Shown here piece by piece: positions 10,181 to 22,000 of a stretch of 64,000 nt of DNA (positions are counted from its first letter, which is position 1; the number at the start of each line of letters is the position of its first letter). The notes under the pieces are model-generated. The model was not told the origin of the DNA, did no database searches, and worked only from the letters and a program-made list of their open reading frames with translations. The translations under genes were made by a program, and so were the position numbers. The DNA is from Albula goreensis (taxonomy: Eukaryota; Chordata; Actinopteri; Albuliformes; Albulidae), in NCBI GenBank assembly GCA_022829145.1, contig CM040750.1, positions 2,390,501 to 2,454,500 of the forward strand, written 5' to 3'.

Positions 10181-12430
10181 TTAAGTATCTCAAAATTGCA
10201 CTGAGCCACTTGCATTTTTACTTGACAGTTTTTTTTTATCTAAACATGTCTGATGAAAGGATCCAGGCAAGAGGGCTGAACATCACTGCTTTTATGAGCA
10301 GAAATGAGCGCTGAGAACTTCTGCTTCCCTTCTCCTTTGATAGAGACTGGGGATTAAGCTTCTTTGATTTGTTATGGGAGTTGTAGGGAAAGACCAGAAA
10401 GGATGAGTTTTATGGTGCATGAAATCAAAACTGGGACCAGATGTCTGCTCTCACTGGGAACTATGCTTTTGCCTGGATATAACAAGAGCTATCTGAGAAA
10501 TATCTGGACATTTTCTATCAATCCCTTTTACATAAAATATGTATTAAAAAAATAAATCTTTGCCTGTTGTCAGATGACAAATTACAATACTACATTTCCA
10601 GTCATAAGTGAAAAAGCAGTGATAATGTAAAGCCGTTCTCCTTTACTGAGCACAGATCTGGGATACCATTCGTTTGCAGGGCCACAAGGGTTCTTTGTAT
10701 ACTTCCTCTACGCATAACGTGCTGATAAAACTAAACCACTACAACACTATCAAAACTGGTTACGAAAAATTAAAGCCTCTTACACCCCAGGAGAATGAGC
10801 CCCAAAGGGAATAAACAGCCTTTCCATTTGACATGAACAACCCGTTCCATTTCCCAAAGACCTGCTAATATCCAGGCAAAAGCACAGTGATACCCAAAAA
10901 GTTTTGAATTCTGCATTGAAACAGCGGCCTCTCATTCAGGGCTGATGAAACTGTCCCCGGGTTGCTCTACATTTAGGTTAAAACAATAAAATGAAAGACA
11001 GAAAAAAGAATAAAAACAAAAAAGTGTGACATAACACTTGTGCAAGCACAGAGCTCCATAGGATAGACTGAATGACTAAGAAGTACGTTTTCTTTAAGGA
11101 GTTGTGCTGTGTGATGGCAGGGCCCACTCAAAGAACATCTTTCAGTTCTGAAGTGCTTCAGAGCCATATCTATAGAGCCAAACTAGGACATCTCCCTGAC
11201 AGACAACAATAAAATCACAGGCATTAAAATTCTTGCTGCACTATATTTTATGTAATCCCCAGCTTATATTGTCCAGTTTTCAAGACGTCGCCCACAATGT
11301 AACATGCTGTGAAGCGAAAACAAAAGGAGAACAATGTTTTTATCTTTGCAATGGAATAAAATCAATAAAATTGCCTTTGTCTGGGATTATAAGCGGAGGA
11401 ACAAACTCCTCTGGCAGAGGAAGCATTCCGACACAAAGGGAAAAAAACCCAAGGAAGAATCGCTGCCGTTCTGGTGCACCTTAACCCCCATCGACTCCCC
11501 ACCCTCCCAGTGCCACCCCCTACCCAGTGTGTGGAGATCCAGCTGGGGGCTGGGCTTTTGTTGGGGCCTCATCTGAATACCATCTGGTGGGGCAGTGAAT
11601 GAATTAGGGAGGGGAGTGGGGAGAGGTTTGAGGGGTGGGGGTGAGGAGGGAAAAAAGGGCTCTGGAAAAAAGACATTTACTCTGACTGAACCTTTCTTGA
11701 AAATTCCATAGCTTTACCCAAAAGGAAATAAGAATTATGTGCAAAAGGAGAAAGGAATAAGCAAACAAAAGCAAAATGTTTGAGCTATGATAGGTGACCC
11801 TCAGGCATGGAGCGTAAACTGTGTCTTGTGCCGCAAAGCAGGGCTGCATGAGAAGAGTGCTTTTCTTATCAAATGCGCAGGACTCATCCTGAAGAGTCTC
11901 AGTGTATGCGTGTTACTCAGCACTGACTGACAAATAAAAACTGATTACACACCGATTCACATCACCTGGTTTCTTAGGCCTGAACTTGCTGTGGAATTTC
12001 AGGTGAAAACAAAGACCAGCACACAATGCAACTCTCCAGGACCTGGACTGCGGAAAATGGGGGTAGGCTATCCATCCTGTGACAGCTAAATCACACTGAT
12101 TAGTCTTTGTCCGATGGGTGGACTTGTTCCCCACAGAACACTCATCTGTAAATTAAGATGAGACCTGAGGTACAGAAAAAGATACCCGTAAACCAAAACA
12201 CCATCAAAGCACATGGGAAACATCAAATAAACTGAGGAATTGACACTGAAGGCAGCGGGGGGGTGCCATCTTGGTGGTGTGTCCATGAAATGAATCACCC
12301 AGGAGAATTTTCTGACTGAATGCAAATCAGGAATGGACATGAAGAGTCTGGAAGCTTCTGCAGGGGACGTGAGGTCCTTGGGTGAGTTTGCATCTTGGTA
12401 TGTGAGCTTAAGCCACTGCACCTGTTGAAG
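10181..12430. other. Gene-free stretch with a G-rich patch
   Basis: No gene was recognised. At about 11607-11650 the plus strand carries runs of 3-5 G, with one longer loop of about ten bases, making a weaker quadruplex candidate. Open frames of up to about 83 residues have no recognisable features. Confidence 0.45.
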
Positions 12431-12439
12431 ATGCCCACT

Positions 12440-12640
12440 CTGAGGGCCGGCTCTGGTTCCTGTTATAAATACGCCACGCTACGCTTTAACACAGGCTCTG
12501 AAGCATTAAGTAATGTCAGCATTGAGGCTAATTACCTTATGGGTGCAGGCCAGGCCAGGCTAATGGGTCTGCCTGCTTATCCGTTATCTAACCGCAATGC
12601 CCTCAGGAAGGGTGTTCCCAATCTAATTCTGTCAGGGTGA
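12440..12640. other. Possible conserved non-coding element
   Basis: Compositionally balanced DNA with homeodomain-like cores (GGCTAATTACC near 12527) and a short GGCCAGGCCAGGC iteration, set in ordinary AT-rich DNA. It looks like developmental regulatory DNA, but only alignment to other fish could show this. Confidence 0.2.
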
Positions 12641-13831
12641 CGGACAGCTGCCTCTGCCAGCCGTTCAAGTTTAGGTGAGGGATTCCCCCGCCCTGATTTA
12701 TCTGTCATCCTCATTTAAAATAAACCTTGTTAGTGTAAATAATTTCCTCAACTCAACATCGTTAAAACAGAGTATGATATCTGAACTAACTCTGACAGTT
12801 AGAGTGTGATCAAATCTAACTGCATGTCTAATAACTATTTTTCTCATTTTGAGCAAGCAAACTGTGATTACCTCAATCAACTAGCAATCTGTTCATGACA
12901 ATTTATTGCACCTGTCAGAGAGTGGTCTACACCTGCTCTGCCTGTTAGATAATGTGTTCATTTGTACCTTTAAATGTGCCCAGAACTTTTTAACTCTATA
13001 GCCCACTAATAGTTCACTACTAGAACTTTCCATTCTAAATCATTTTTGATGAGAAACTAGCTGAAGCCAGTCAGATGTCATAGCTAGCTTGCTAGGACTG
13101 ACTCACTGACTAGCCAGTTTTCATGGAAAGATTCCCACAAATATCACCATAAACCTTTTCAGCAATTAGCTAGCAGTATCTTTGTCTTCAAGTCATAATG
13201 TGATATAGCTACATAGATAGCTTGGAACTTCTGGATCTGCTCATCTCTGTCTATACAGTCTGTGTCTGGTTTGTGAAATAAATGAATAGCTGGACTGGGC
13301 AAATGCTCATCAAAAACCAGGCGGGACATGGTCACTCAAAGCATACTGTGTGACCATCTACACCCACTGCACCTGATGCTGAGTTTGATAATGGGTATCC
13401 GCTGTGTACGAGAGTGTGACCTCAAATGAGTGTAGCAACACTCATGTAAACCACAAGTTCAAGACAAAGGAAGTTCATCAGGGGTTACAGAAAGACAACC
13501 CTAGGGAAACACTGAGAAGATGTGAGAAAAGGGAGTGAGGCTACCTGCCATACTGCCCCATGAGTCTGTGAGCAACGTTTACAGACATTTACACTGGGTG
13601 GACCTGACAGCATAGCTCCTAGTTTGGGTGGGATAATTTTGTTAATTCATTCTGAATTTAGAGATGTTTGAAACATGCTCTTGTTAATGTTGATGTTACT
13701 CAACTCTCTAAATCACTTTCTGGAAAACTGATGATGATGATTATTGATAATTAGTAAGATTCGTAGTATTTTTTAGTCTTTTCAATATTTTTAACATGTT
13801 TCTATGTTTCAATGTCAACTTATTAGTAATT
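12641..13831. other. Gene-free stretch
   Basis: AT-rich with several TAGCTAGC-type words. No gene or named element was recognised. Confidence 0.45.
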
Positions 13832-14419
13832 CAGTAATCCCCTGCCAACCATGGGGCTCATGTTCCTAAAAAACACTGCAGTCGGTGAATCACTGGTATG
13901 GTGAAGTTAACTTTATATGGGTAAAATAGGGTTAGGGGAACCGTAGCCAAAGCTACAAATACATACTGTCATTTAAGCCTTTATTACACACTGCACTGTT
14001 ATTACACTACAGTGCATATAAAAACCAAGCAAACACTGCAAATACCAGAAAGAAGAATCTGGACCCCTGATGACGAAGGGGAAAGTGGAATACAGGAAGC
14101 TGCCTTAGCTGTGTTGTTGCTGGGTGATGACTGAGAAGTCGTGCTTTAATCTCTCCTTTAATCTCAGTTTTCCACTTTCCCCTTCATTGTCATGGGTACA
14201 AAACTTTCAGCAAAATGTTTGATTTTGTATCCATTTGTAGTGCATAATAAAAGCCTAAAGAATATTAAGTATTTTTAGCTTTGGCTAAGGTTCCCCTAAC
14301 ACCACAAACCGCATATATAAGAGTCACAGACTGGCGGTAGGTGAATTGGTGTACAGTTATGTAACCGTGTATAAGTGAATTCTGCAGCTGGAGAACTCAA
14401 GGTTTGCAAGGCATAACTG
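13832..14419. mobile_element. Foldback/MITE-like DNA transposon derivative, 588 bp
   Basis: The ends are imperfect terminal inverted repeats: CAGTAATCCCCTGCCAACC at the left, and at the right the complement of CAGTTATGCCTTGCAAACC (15 of 19 match). Inside, GTTAGGGGAACC plus TAGCCAAAGCT at 13931-13954 pairs with 14277-14300. GAAGGGGAAAGTGGAA at 14075-14090 pairs with 14170-14185. Much of the element can therefore fold on itself around a spacer of about 80 bp. There is no transposase, so it is non-autonomous. The termini recall Tigger/mariner-type elements, but I did not identify the family or a clean TA duplication. Confidence 0.75.
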
Positions 14420-14478
14420 TACATCAGTATTTGTTAATTCATTAAATGATTCTATTCACTGAAAAGACAGCGAGAGCC

Positions 14479-14482
<4 letters not shown>

Positions 14483-14511
<29 letters not shown>
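14483..14511. repeat. (AG)n microsatellite
   Basis: An uninterrupted AG run of about 14 units. Confidence 0.9.
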
Positions 14512-14512
<1 letters not shown>

Positions 14513-14514
<2 letters not shown>

Positions 14515-16178
14515 TATTCTCCCTTACAGCAAGCAAACACAGCTCTGAGCTGCCCCCAGAAGGTGTGTCAGAGCAGGTGAGAGATTACTGGATTACGTGA
14601 AGAGATGCGCAAGTGTCTGGACAGGTGGATCTATTCAGAAGCAGAGTGATCTGCAAGCGCTGTAAAGCTGCAGGACCTTCAGGGAGATCAGCACTGCAGA
14701 GCGCCATGGGGACACCACAGCACCCTGGGGCTGGTCACATGTGCAGGAGCCCAAAGAGAGTGCATTACAGTGTGTATACACGTGTGTGTATATGTGTGTA
14801 TGCACATGGCTGGATTTCCGAATGTCTTAGCTACAAATACAGCAGTACTCTCCTGCACTTCGTTAGACCGTAAACATCACCCCACTTTAAATAATTGACT
14901 TCTGTTTGTGTTTCCTTTTGAAGGCAGAGGCTGGAATGCAATCAACATTTGCCCTTCACTTTGGCTCACAATTAAACACCAGAGTTATACTTTTCCTCTA
15001 CATTAACAGTTTGGTCAGTTAATTATCATGATTGCTGAACCCGATTGGTGGGAATAAAAATGAACACTTGCATTTAACTGTGTGCAAAATATTGACTGAA
15101 GGACAAATATTTAGTGAAACCCAACCAAAGTCCTCATTAACATATAATATAGTATAATCAGTGATAAGTGGGCAGTGCTGTTGGTTAAATGAAAACCAGC
15201 AGACCTTGAGGTTCACCAGGCCCACAAACCCTGTTAGGGGCTACATGCCTATTCTATACACTTTGACTGAGTGGTATTAGGCTCAAATGCAAAGCCACAC
15301 TGGACCTGTGACAGGAGGGCCAGGACTCTCCAAAAGCACATCGCTGCTATTATTCTTCACTAAGCTAATTCACCCTATGCCATGGTAAGTGTTAAGTACA
15401 TAAGTACATAAACAAGAGTCACAGGAGGGAATAGACTTGAGGATGACACCAGGGAACGTGTCAGATTTGCTGGGGTTAAAGTGATGCATTCTGATGTCGT
15501 AACTTTGGTGGTTTTGCAACACTGATGTGGATATTCCATTTCCACTAACTCCCAGGAATTTGTCACCTGTTATTTTGGTCTTTGCAAAGCAGCATATCTT
15601 TTCACAGGTGGTAGTGTTTAGATCCCTGTCTGATTATGTCCATTTTTCCATGTTTGACACTGAGGACCCTATTTTCACTACCAGGTGCTATGACTGACTT
15701 AAACATGTCATGACTGCAATGACACCCGCAAATTTTCTGCAACACACCAGCAGCAACAGAAAAAATGGAGACACAGCGCAACTCACAAGTTCCTTACAAA
15801 AATTCACCTTAATCAAAAGGGGCCAACATTCTAAAGTAGCCAAAGTGTTCCGTTTAAGTGGAGAGTCCTGCTGAGGAACTACTACTGTTCACATCATCCC
15901 TGCTGTTGAGTCACTTGGCAGGGACTTCCTGAGCTGCGTCCAGCAGCAGGATACAAACCCCCTGCTCCAATGAGGACAAAGCCACTTTCACCTCTGATGT
16001 AATAAAGGGGCATAGAAGAGCAATGTATGGGAGTGTCTCTGAAAACAAATTTGAGTACCATTCAAATTATGGGGCACAATGCCTGAATTGCAATTTCCGT
16101 CCAAAGTGAATCCTTTGTGCATAATAGGTCTCGAATGCAGGTCTATTCGGTGTGCAAAACTCGAAAGTAGTGCATTGA
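14513..16178. other. Gene-free stretch
   Basis: No gene was recognised. A TG/TA-rich patch lies near 14770-14810. Confidence 0.45.
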
Positions 16179-16589
16179 CTCGACCAGAGCGCTGCTGCTC
16201 GTCTGGTCTTCAACCTTCCCAGACGCACCCACGTCACTCCCCTCCTCCTTGACCTCCACTGGCTACCTGTCTCGGCTCGCATCAGATTCAAGACCTTGGT
16301 GATCGCCTTCCAGGCTGTCAAGGGGACGGCCCCATCCTATCTTCAGAAGTTAATCAGACCATACACACCTGCCCGTACGCTCCGATCCAAGTCTTCAGCG
16401 CGCCTGGTGTCCCCTCCTCTCCATGCCTGCACTTCCCGGTCACGTCTGCTGTCTGTTCTGGCTCCCCGCTGGTGGAATGACCTTCCCACGGTGGTCAAAA
16501 CAGCAGACTGTCTGCCCACCTTCAAGCGCAGACTGAAGACTTACTTCAGGATGCATTTCTCTCCTTCCCTCCCTAGCTGTCCCACTTAG
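16179..16589 (+). pseudogene. C-terminal end of an L2-clade LINE reverse-transcriptase ORF, 5'-truncated
   Basis: The frame is open from 16179 to the TAG at 16587-16589, about 136 codons, with no internal stop. It encodes the region after the reverse-transcriptase catalytic core. Recognisable blocks are RLVFNLPRRTHVTP, LHWLPVSARIRFK, GTAPSYLQKLI, PYTPARTLRS, APRWWNDLP and a terminal TFKRRLKTYF. These are the conserved C-terminal tail of L2-like LINE ORF2 proteins. The catalytic YxDD motif, the palm and the endonuclease domain are missing because the copy is 5'-truncated. The lack of frameshifts in this part suggests a relatively recent insertion. It cannot be a working enzyme. Confidence 0.9.
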
Positions 16590-16805
16590 CCATAGTTTTG
16601 CTTGTAGCCACCTTATCTGAGTTATTGTTTATTACTAATTGTTTCTTGTATTTTTTCTTCAACAGGTCATCCATAGGGTTCAGTCCTAACCCTACTGGCA
16701 CTTGTACCCTTCGCTAGCACTTTGATAACCTTGTCCTGAAAGAAATGCACTTTGTGTTGTAAGTCGCTCTGGATAAGAGCATCTGCCAAATGCCTGTAAT
16801 GTAAC
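16179..16805 (+). mobile_element. 5'-truncated L2-clade (UnaL2-like) LINE copy
   Basis: The copy holds the ORF end, a 3' UTR of about 200 bp and the conserved terminal stem-loop CGCTCTGGATAAGAGC, followed by CTGCCAAATGCC and a short TGTAA-type tail (TGTAATGTAA). This tail is what the L2 enzyme recognises in the eel UnaL2 model. The fragment at 7659-7813 is the same family in opposite orientation, and the SINE at 36521-36727 ends in a related tail. The 5' limit is set by loss of the reading frame and is approximate. Confidence 0.85.
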
Positions 16806-18700
16806 ATGTAACTCACTACATTATTACATAAGGGCAATAAATACAGCTGTTCAGGGAGTCCACTGCATGCCAGAATCTCAACAGTGGCAAAGCCGGCTTG
16901 CTGCACTTGCAGGAAGGGAAGATCAGATGCTCTCACCCTTCCTCGGGTTTGCTGGCCTCCTGCCAAAGGCTGGGTGGTGAAAGGACCCCCTCCTGTCACC
17001 CTGATGTCTCGCAAGTTTGAGGAAAGCTTTACCTTCCACCTCAAACAACTGTACCAGCTGTTATTTGCCGGTTTTTGCCAGGTACGTTACATTCTTTTGG
17101 AAACGTATTTTATGTTACTGAGTGAAATATGTCATGCTAGCTACAGTGGTTACTGTACAATCACCACATATATAAATCATATATTTAATAATTGGACATG
17201 TATGCTCTGCCCCTTCGCATTCTGTATCACAGGACTGGAAGTCAAGCTGCTGTCAATTTTACTTTAATTTTTTTGCTATTTGCCTGTTTTTGCCAAACTT
17301 AATAAACTGCTTAATAAATTGCTGCAGCAATCTTGTCCGCGTGGTGTCTGCCAGAGTAGCATCAATTGAGGAACTAGGGGTTACACTGGCAGATCGAAGA
17401 ATTTGCTCATGTTGGGCATGGACCTCATGAACCAGTACCTCCATCTACACATGATTTTATTGTATGTAACACTCATTATGATTAGCTGAAACATGCAATG
17501 TCGCGCCAATGCCCTGTAATTGACATTAACACATTACTCCACCCATTGCGGATTGCACCATGTGAAGGACCTCCTATTGTGAGTAGCGCCATGGAATGGA
17601 CCTGCCCAATTTGATATATCACCTTGAACTTGTGTCCACCAAAATAGCTTTGCACTTTTGCCCCTCCCAGTGAATGTTGCGAGAATCAGGCAATGACTGA
17701 TTTGCAACTTTTGACCTATGACTTTCAACATAGGGCCCTGTGTGTTATCAAATTAACAGCCACTCAGTTGGTTGACTCAGTTGGAACCAGAGTGAACAAA
17801 TAACATAAAATGTTGATGCTTATTTAAACAAATTCATTACACAAATTAATGTAACACTCAGTGCCCCCTTGTAAAAAAGGTATTGCTCAATGATTACACA
17901 AGTTTTAACAGCAAAGACTAAATGCTTCCTGTAGATCAATCTTTCACAGTGCCGAGGGGGAATTTTGGCCCACCCCTCCATGAGGATCTCTTTAAACAGA
18001 TGTTTTTGAGCCTAATTATTCCTTTAACTGAACTACTGATGCAAAGATGTATTCACACATGAAGATCATATTTGATTACCTTGTACATCAACCAAATGAA
18101 AGAGGCACCAAACTTTGGTGTCTCCATTTGAATGCATCAGATTGCAGATGAAACACCTTCCCTAAGGCCAGTGGGTGAGCTGAACTGCTATCTCTGGCTG
18201 CTGTAGGGTTAAAGGTGTGAGTGGCAAAAAATGAAAGACATAATTGGCAAGCCCAAACTAGAGAGCAAAAACAAAAAAGGAACAAAAAAAAAAAAATCAC
18301 CGAAGCCTACTAATATAGGAAATGAGCTCAAGAGCTCTGAAAAGCTCATTTCCAAAAGGGTATACTATCTTCCATGGAGTTTTATGGGAGCTTGACAGAT
18401 ATTCAAATGGCTAAAGACCTCTTTTTTTTATTTTGGAGAAACGCGACCTTTAGAAGCATGGGTGTGGGGGGAGCTTTCTCTGTGTCCAGGGCACGGCCTT
18501 TGGAGGGTAGCTTGTGGCTGTCAGATTCTTTCTCTAAATAAAAACCCAGAACCATGTGCACTGGGTCACTCTCACCCAGGAACCTGCACACCTTTGTGCT
18601 ATTTCTGCCCAATGGACCATTGGACCTCTTTTGGCCAAACTGTCAGTGAAGGATTTTGATAGCTGGGATTAGCCATGAGTAGCACTAGTTCATCATTGAA
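16806..18700. other. Gene-free stretch
   Basis: No gene was recognised. An A-run at about 18281-18296 is the only simple sequence of note. Confidence 0.45.
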
Positions 18701-19140
18701 GTTACCCCTCTTTGGTAGAGCCACTGCCCTTCTGAACGTCTGTGCATGTCGCAGCTCTCACCCACCATCGCCCCACCAAAGGCTGAGCAAAACCCCAAAG
18801 TGGTGCTCAGCTCCTCTCGCACCCGAGCCAGGGCCTGAGACTCCCTGCTGAGCCGGCTGTGTGCTTTAATTGTCGGTGTGGCATTCGTGGTGGCAGTCAT
18901 TAGCGTGTAACCCGAGAGGAGAAGACAGCGTGTGCCATGCTGGTGACCTTTAGTAAGGCTCGCTCTGTTCCCTGTGCCGCACAGTGGTGGCCTGTCATCC
19001 AGTGATTGGGCTCGATGTGGGGCAGCTCGCTGCTATTTCCGACTGCACTATTCAGACAGTTGGTGCACCTCAGAGACTCAGAGGTAATCCCCCGCTCCAC
19101 CCATCGCTTAACCGCTGACTCTGAAAGCATTTGGTGCCAC
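18700..19140. other. Balanced-composition block, possible regulatory DNA
   Basis: GC-richer than its flanks, with two short minus-strand open frames of 71 and 76 residues in succession. No splice-bounded exon or domain could be supported. It may be conserved non-coding DNA. Confidence 0.2.
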
Positions 19141-20298
19141 TTGCTAGGCCGGTGGATCTCCTCTACTTCTGTGGTGTGTTAAGATTATCACCAGGAGTGT
19201 TTCCGTGATGTTTGACCTTGGAGGTTTCTTATAAATGAATCTGGGAATCAAAGCAAGGTGCGGGGTGGGGGGGTTGGGTATATTTGGATTTCTGAGATCA
19301 CCACGGAGACACATGAGCTTCTCTACATTTCCACTCAGGGGCCAGTCACAATAAAATCAACCCTGCATACCCAGTGTGAGACACATGAGCTGTGTAACAC
19401 CTAGGCCAACTACAGCACTTTAATGCCTAAGACAATGTCTGAGAAATGCAGATATTCAAAATTTGAAATCTGCCATTCTTGCTTGAATCTAAATCAGTCC
19501 TCTTATTTGAGAACATCTGCATGGCTTTGTAACATTGTCTAAGTCTACTACATGTGTACAAAATGAGGCAGAATAACATCCATGATAAAAGATGATAAGC
19601 ATTTAAGCATTTTCTGATTGAGAGACAAGGCCATCACAGCTGGGAAAGAGAGGTATCTAAGGTTCAGGCAGTCTATTATGCATGTGATTATGGGCCATAT
19701 TTTTCAAAATTGTTCACATAACCAGGCACTTTACTTAGCTATGTAGCTAGAACCTCTAAAAAACATTAAGCACGTTTAGTCCAAGTTAGCTGTTTTATTG
19801 TCCTTTGGACAAGTGCAGTGTTGTTTGTATGTTTAGTTCGAGCCATGAGTAAATGTGTTCTTTATGTGCACTTTATTAAGAAAAAATATGGCAGCATGCC
19901 TGACAGGTGTACTTCTCTCTGCAAGACATGTGCATTCCCTGTGTGACAAGCTGTACATTTTGAGTTCATGCATTCGTTTCTTTCAGCTGAAGTTCCCTTT
20001 AACATGGTGGGTGTTTCATTCATGGGGCAGAGTGATGACCTATGTATGTATTTGGAGTGGGTTGATGACAATCCCTCCAGATCAAAGCCTTGGTGATTGT
20101 ACAAATATGGAATTACACAGAGAGTGCAGCGGAATTGTGGGCTTCATCTGATTCCATGTTTGCTGGTATCCTGGAGCCTGGGAATTCTGTGTAACCTAGC
20201 CAGGATTCAGAGCAGGAAACGTGAACCCTCCACCACCCCACACCCACATGCACACACACAAACACGTGCAGGCACACAGACAAACATGCACATGCATG

Positions 20299-20300
<2 letters not shown>
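19141..20300. other. Gene-free stretch with a small quadruplex candidate
   Basis: At 19262-19278 the plus strand reads GGGGTGGGGGGGTTGGG, which can supply four runs of three G. Otherwise no gene was recognised. Confidence 0.45.

Positions 20301-20301
<1 letters not shown>

Positions 20302-20388
<87 letters not shown>
20302..20388. repeat. (AC)n microsatellite, about 43 uninterrupted units
   Basis: A pure AC run, preceded by a CA/TG-rich imperfect zone from about 20245. Long pure tracts of this kind are highly mutable. His/Thr and Cys/Val frames over it are not genes. Confidence 0.95.
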
Positions 20389-20390
<2 letters not shown>

Positions 20391-20964
20391 CACATGTGTA
20401 CCCTCACACACTCACTCACTCTGAGTCATGGGAAAGAGAGTGGGCAGGCACTAACTAAGGCACTTATCAGTTAGCCTAATTCATGTACAAAATTGACTGT
20501 CGTGTAAAAGCACCACCAAGCTGACATGGGTTCAGTTCAATTCACAAAATGTCCAATCTGCTGATAATTATCTTAATTACAGTTACATAAAAACACACCC
20601 ATAAAAAAAATTCACCATAATTATCATTTGCTACAGCTTTCCTGATGGACACTTGGATATGCTCAAGATGAATCCAGTAAATTATAAGACAAATAGCAGG
20701 GCTGGAAGTCCATGATGATAATTTCAGCCAGGGCTGAGTTGTTCAGCCTGCTTGCATTCAGAGCATTTCAGCAAGAACCAAAGTCACTCCATATAAGCAC
20801 ATGCCACTAAAAGAAACTTAAAAAGCATGAAATGAATGACAACAAGAAAAAACAGTAGAAAAACATGACTACGTTGTCCAACAGACTCTTCAAATCAGTG
20901 CCACAGATAATCAAACACAAAATCAAAAATCAAATAAAATGTACCAATGTCAAACATCTGTGGC
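20389..20964. other. Gene-free stretch
   Basis: AT-rich, with no gene or element recognised. Confidence 0.45.
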
Positions 20965-21080
20965 AACAGGTCAGGGGTGGCTAACCCTATTCCTGAAGAG
21001 TTACAGGTTACATGATCAAACCCTGCTTTCACTACATGGATACCAGCAGCACAAGTTTTACATAAACGGGCTTAAACGAG
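20965..21080. mobile_element. Possible hAT-type MITE end, degenerate
   Basis: CAGGGGTGGCTAACCCTATT followed by CCTGAAGAGTTACAGG resembles the terminal repeat of widespread fish hAT-like non-autonomous elements. These begin with a CAGGGNTGGCCAACCCT motif followed by CCTGGAGAG. No opposite terminus was found, so this is a single-end remnant at best. Confidence 0.3.
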
Positions 21081-21562
21081 CATAGCTGCATTGTAAATAT
21101 TTACTTCATTTCCTCCCTGACAATTGAGATTCTCAGATATGACAGAAACACACTCAGAACTATAAAAGGCAGTTAGCCAGTTATGTTGGATTTATTTCAT
21201 AAATCATGTGATTATGATGCTTCACACCAACAAATGTCAATATGATGATTCGTGGAGTTTAAGTTTGTCAGTATTGTGCCACATTTTTTGCATATGTCAC
21301 AATTTAACTGTGATATAATCTGTGTAATCAACAACCTCACAATAAAATCATGCAATGTTCATACAAACCATCTGGCAATATTTAACAGATGGATATTTAG
21401 CAACCCCAAAAATACCACATATGATATCATGAGGAATGATGCTGCCTGGGTAAAATAAACCTGTTTATGGAAATTAACAATGAACTGGGCCTAATGCATG
21501 AGGTGCACAGTGTCGGAGAGGCCGTTTTCGTGTGAGGGGTGAGGTGGCGAAATTGTACTCAC
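21081..21562. other. Gene-free stretch, possible intron 3' of the exon candidate
   Basis: AT-rich DNA up to about 21480, then GC-richer DNA adjoining the exon candidate. No independent gene was recognised. Confidence 0.4.
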
Positions 21563-21632
21563 TGTAGCCCGGACCGTTCCCTCTCTGCGGCTGAGGAGGA
21601 GACCCAGCAGCCCGCTGCGCCACGCCACTGAT
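21563..21632 (-). CDS. Putative 70-nt internal coding exon, gene unidentified
   Basis: On the minus strand a pyrimidine-rich acceptor (TTTCCTCTGTAG) is followed by 70 nt and then a strong donor, GTGAGTAC (complement of 21555-21562). One frame reads ISGVAQRAAGSPPQPQRGNG and continues PGY. It is rich in Gly, Pro, Gln and Ser, as expected for a disordered linker in a nuclear protein. The exon is GC-rich against AT-rich flanks. The other two frames are also open, so coding status is not proven. 70 nt is not a multiple of three, so skipping would shift the frame. I do not recognise the protein. The sequence just upstream is TAATTA-rich and looks conserved, as is common around regulated exons. Confidence 0.4.
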
Positions 21633-22000
21633 CTACAGAGGAAATTAACAGCTTTTTAGTGCAAATGTTTGCTAATTAATTAACAATTACCCACGGTGTA
21701 TGCTTTTGGGCACTCTAATCGGAAAGGCACAGGAAGTGAGGAGGCGACGAGGATCTGCCAGGTTCTGCGCAGATCCCACAAGGCCCACGGATGAATGGGC
21801 TCAATTCATCTACTCGCATCTATTAAGCTTGTTTTGATTGCAAGAAACAAGTAGCATGTTTATTGGATGTTTTCACTGAATGGAAACGACTCCCATGCCG
21901 AGTTTGGCTGACATGGTGGGAAAATACCACACGCAACAATTAACAGTCAGCCAGCAGAATTTAATCGAATTAGACCGAGTGGCAGGTGTCTGGCTGTTTT
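21633..22000. other. Possible conserved non-coding element beside the exon candidate
   Basis: This block contains GCTAATTAATTAACAATTA (about 21671-21689), CAATTCATC and TTGATTGCAAG words of the homeodomain/POU type. It is simple-repeat-free and compositionally unlike its surroundings. If the adjoining exon is real, this is the intron just upstream of it. Conservation is inferred from appearance only. Confidence 0.3.
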
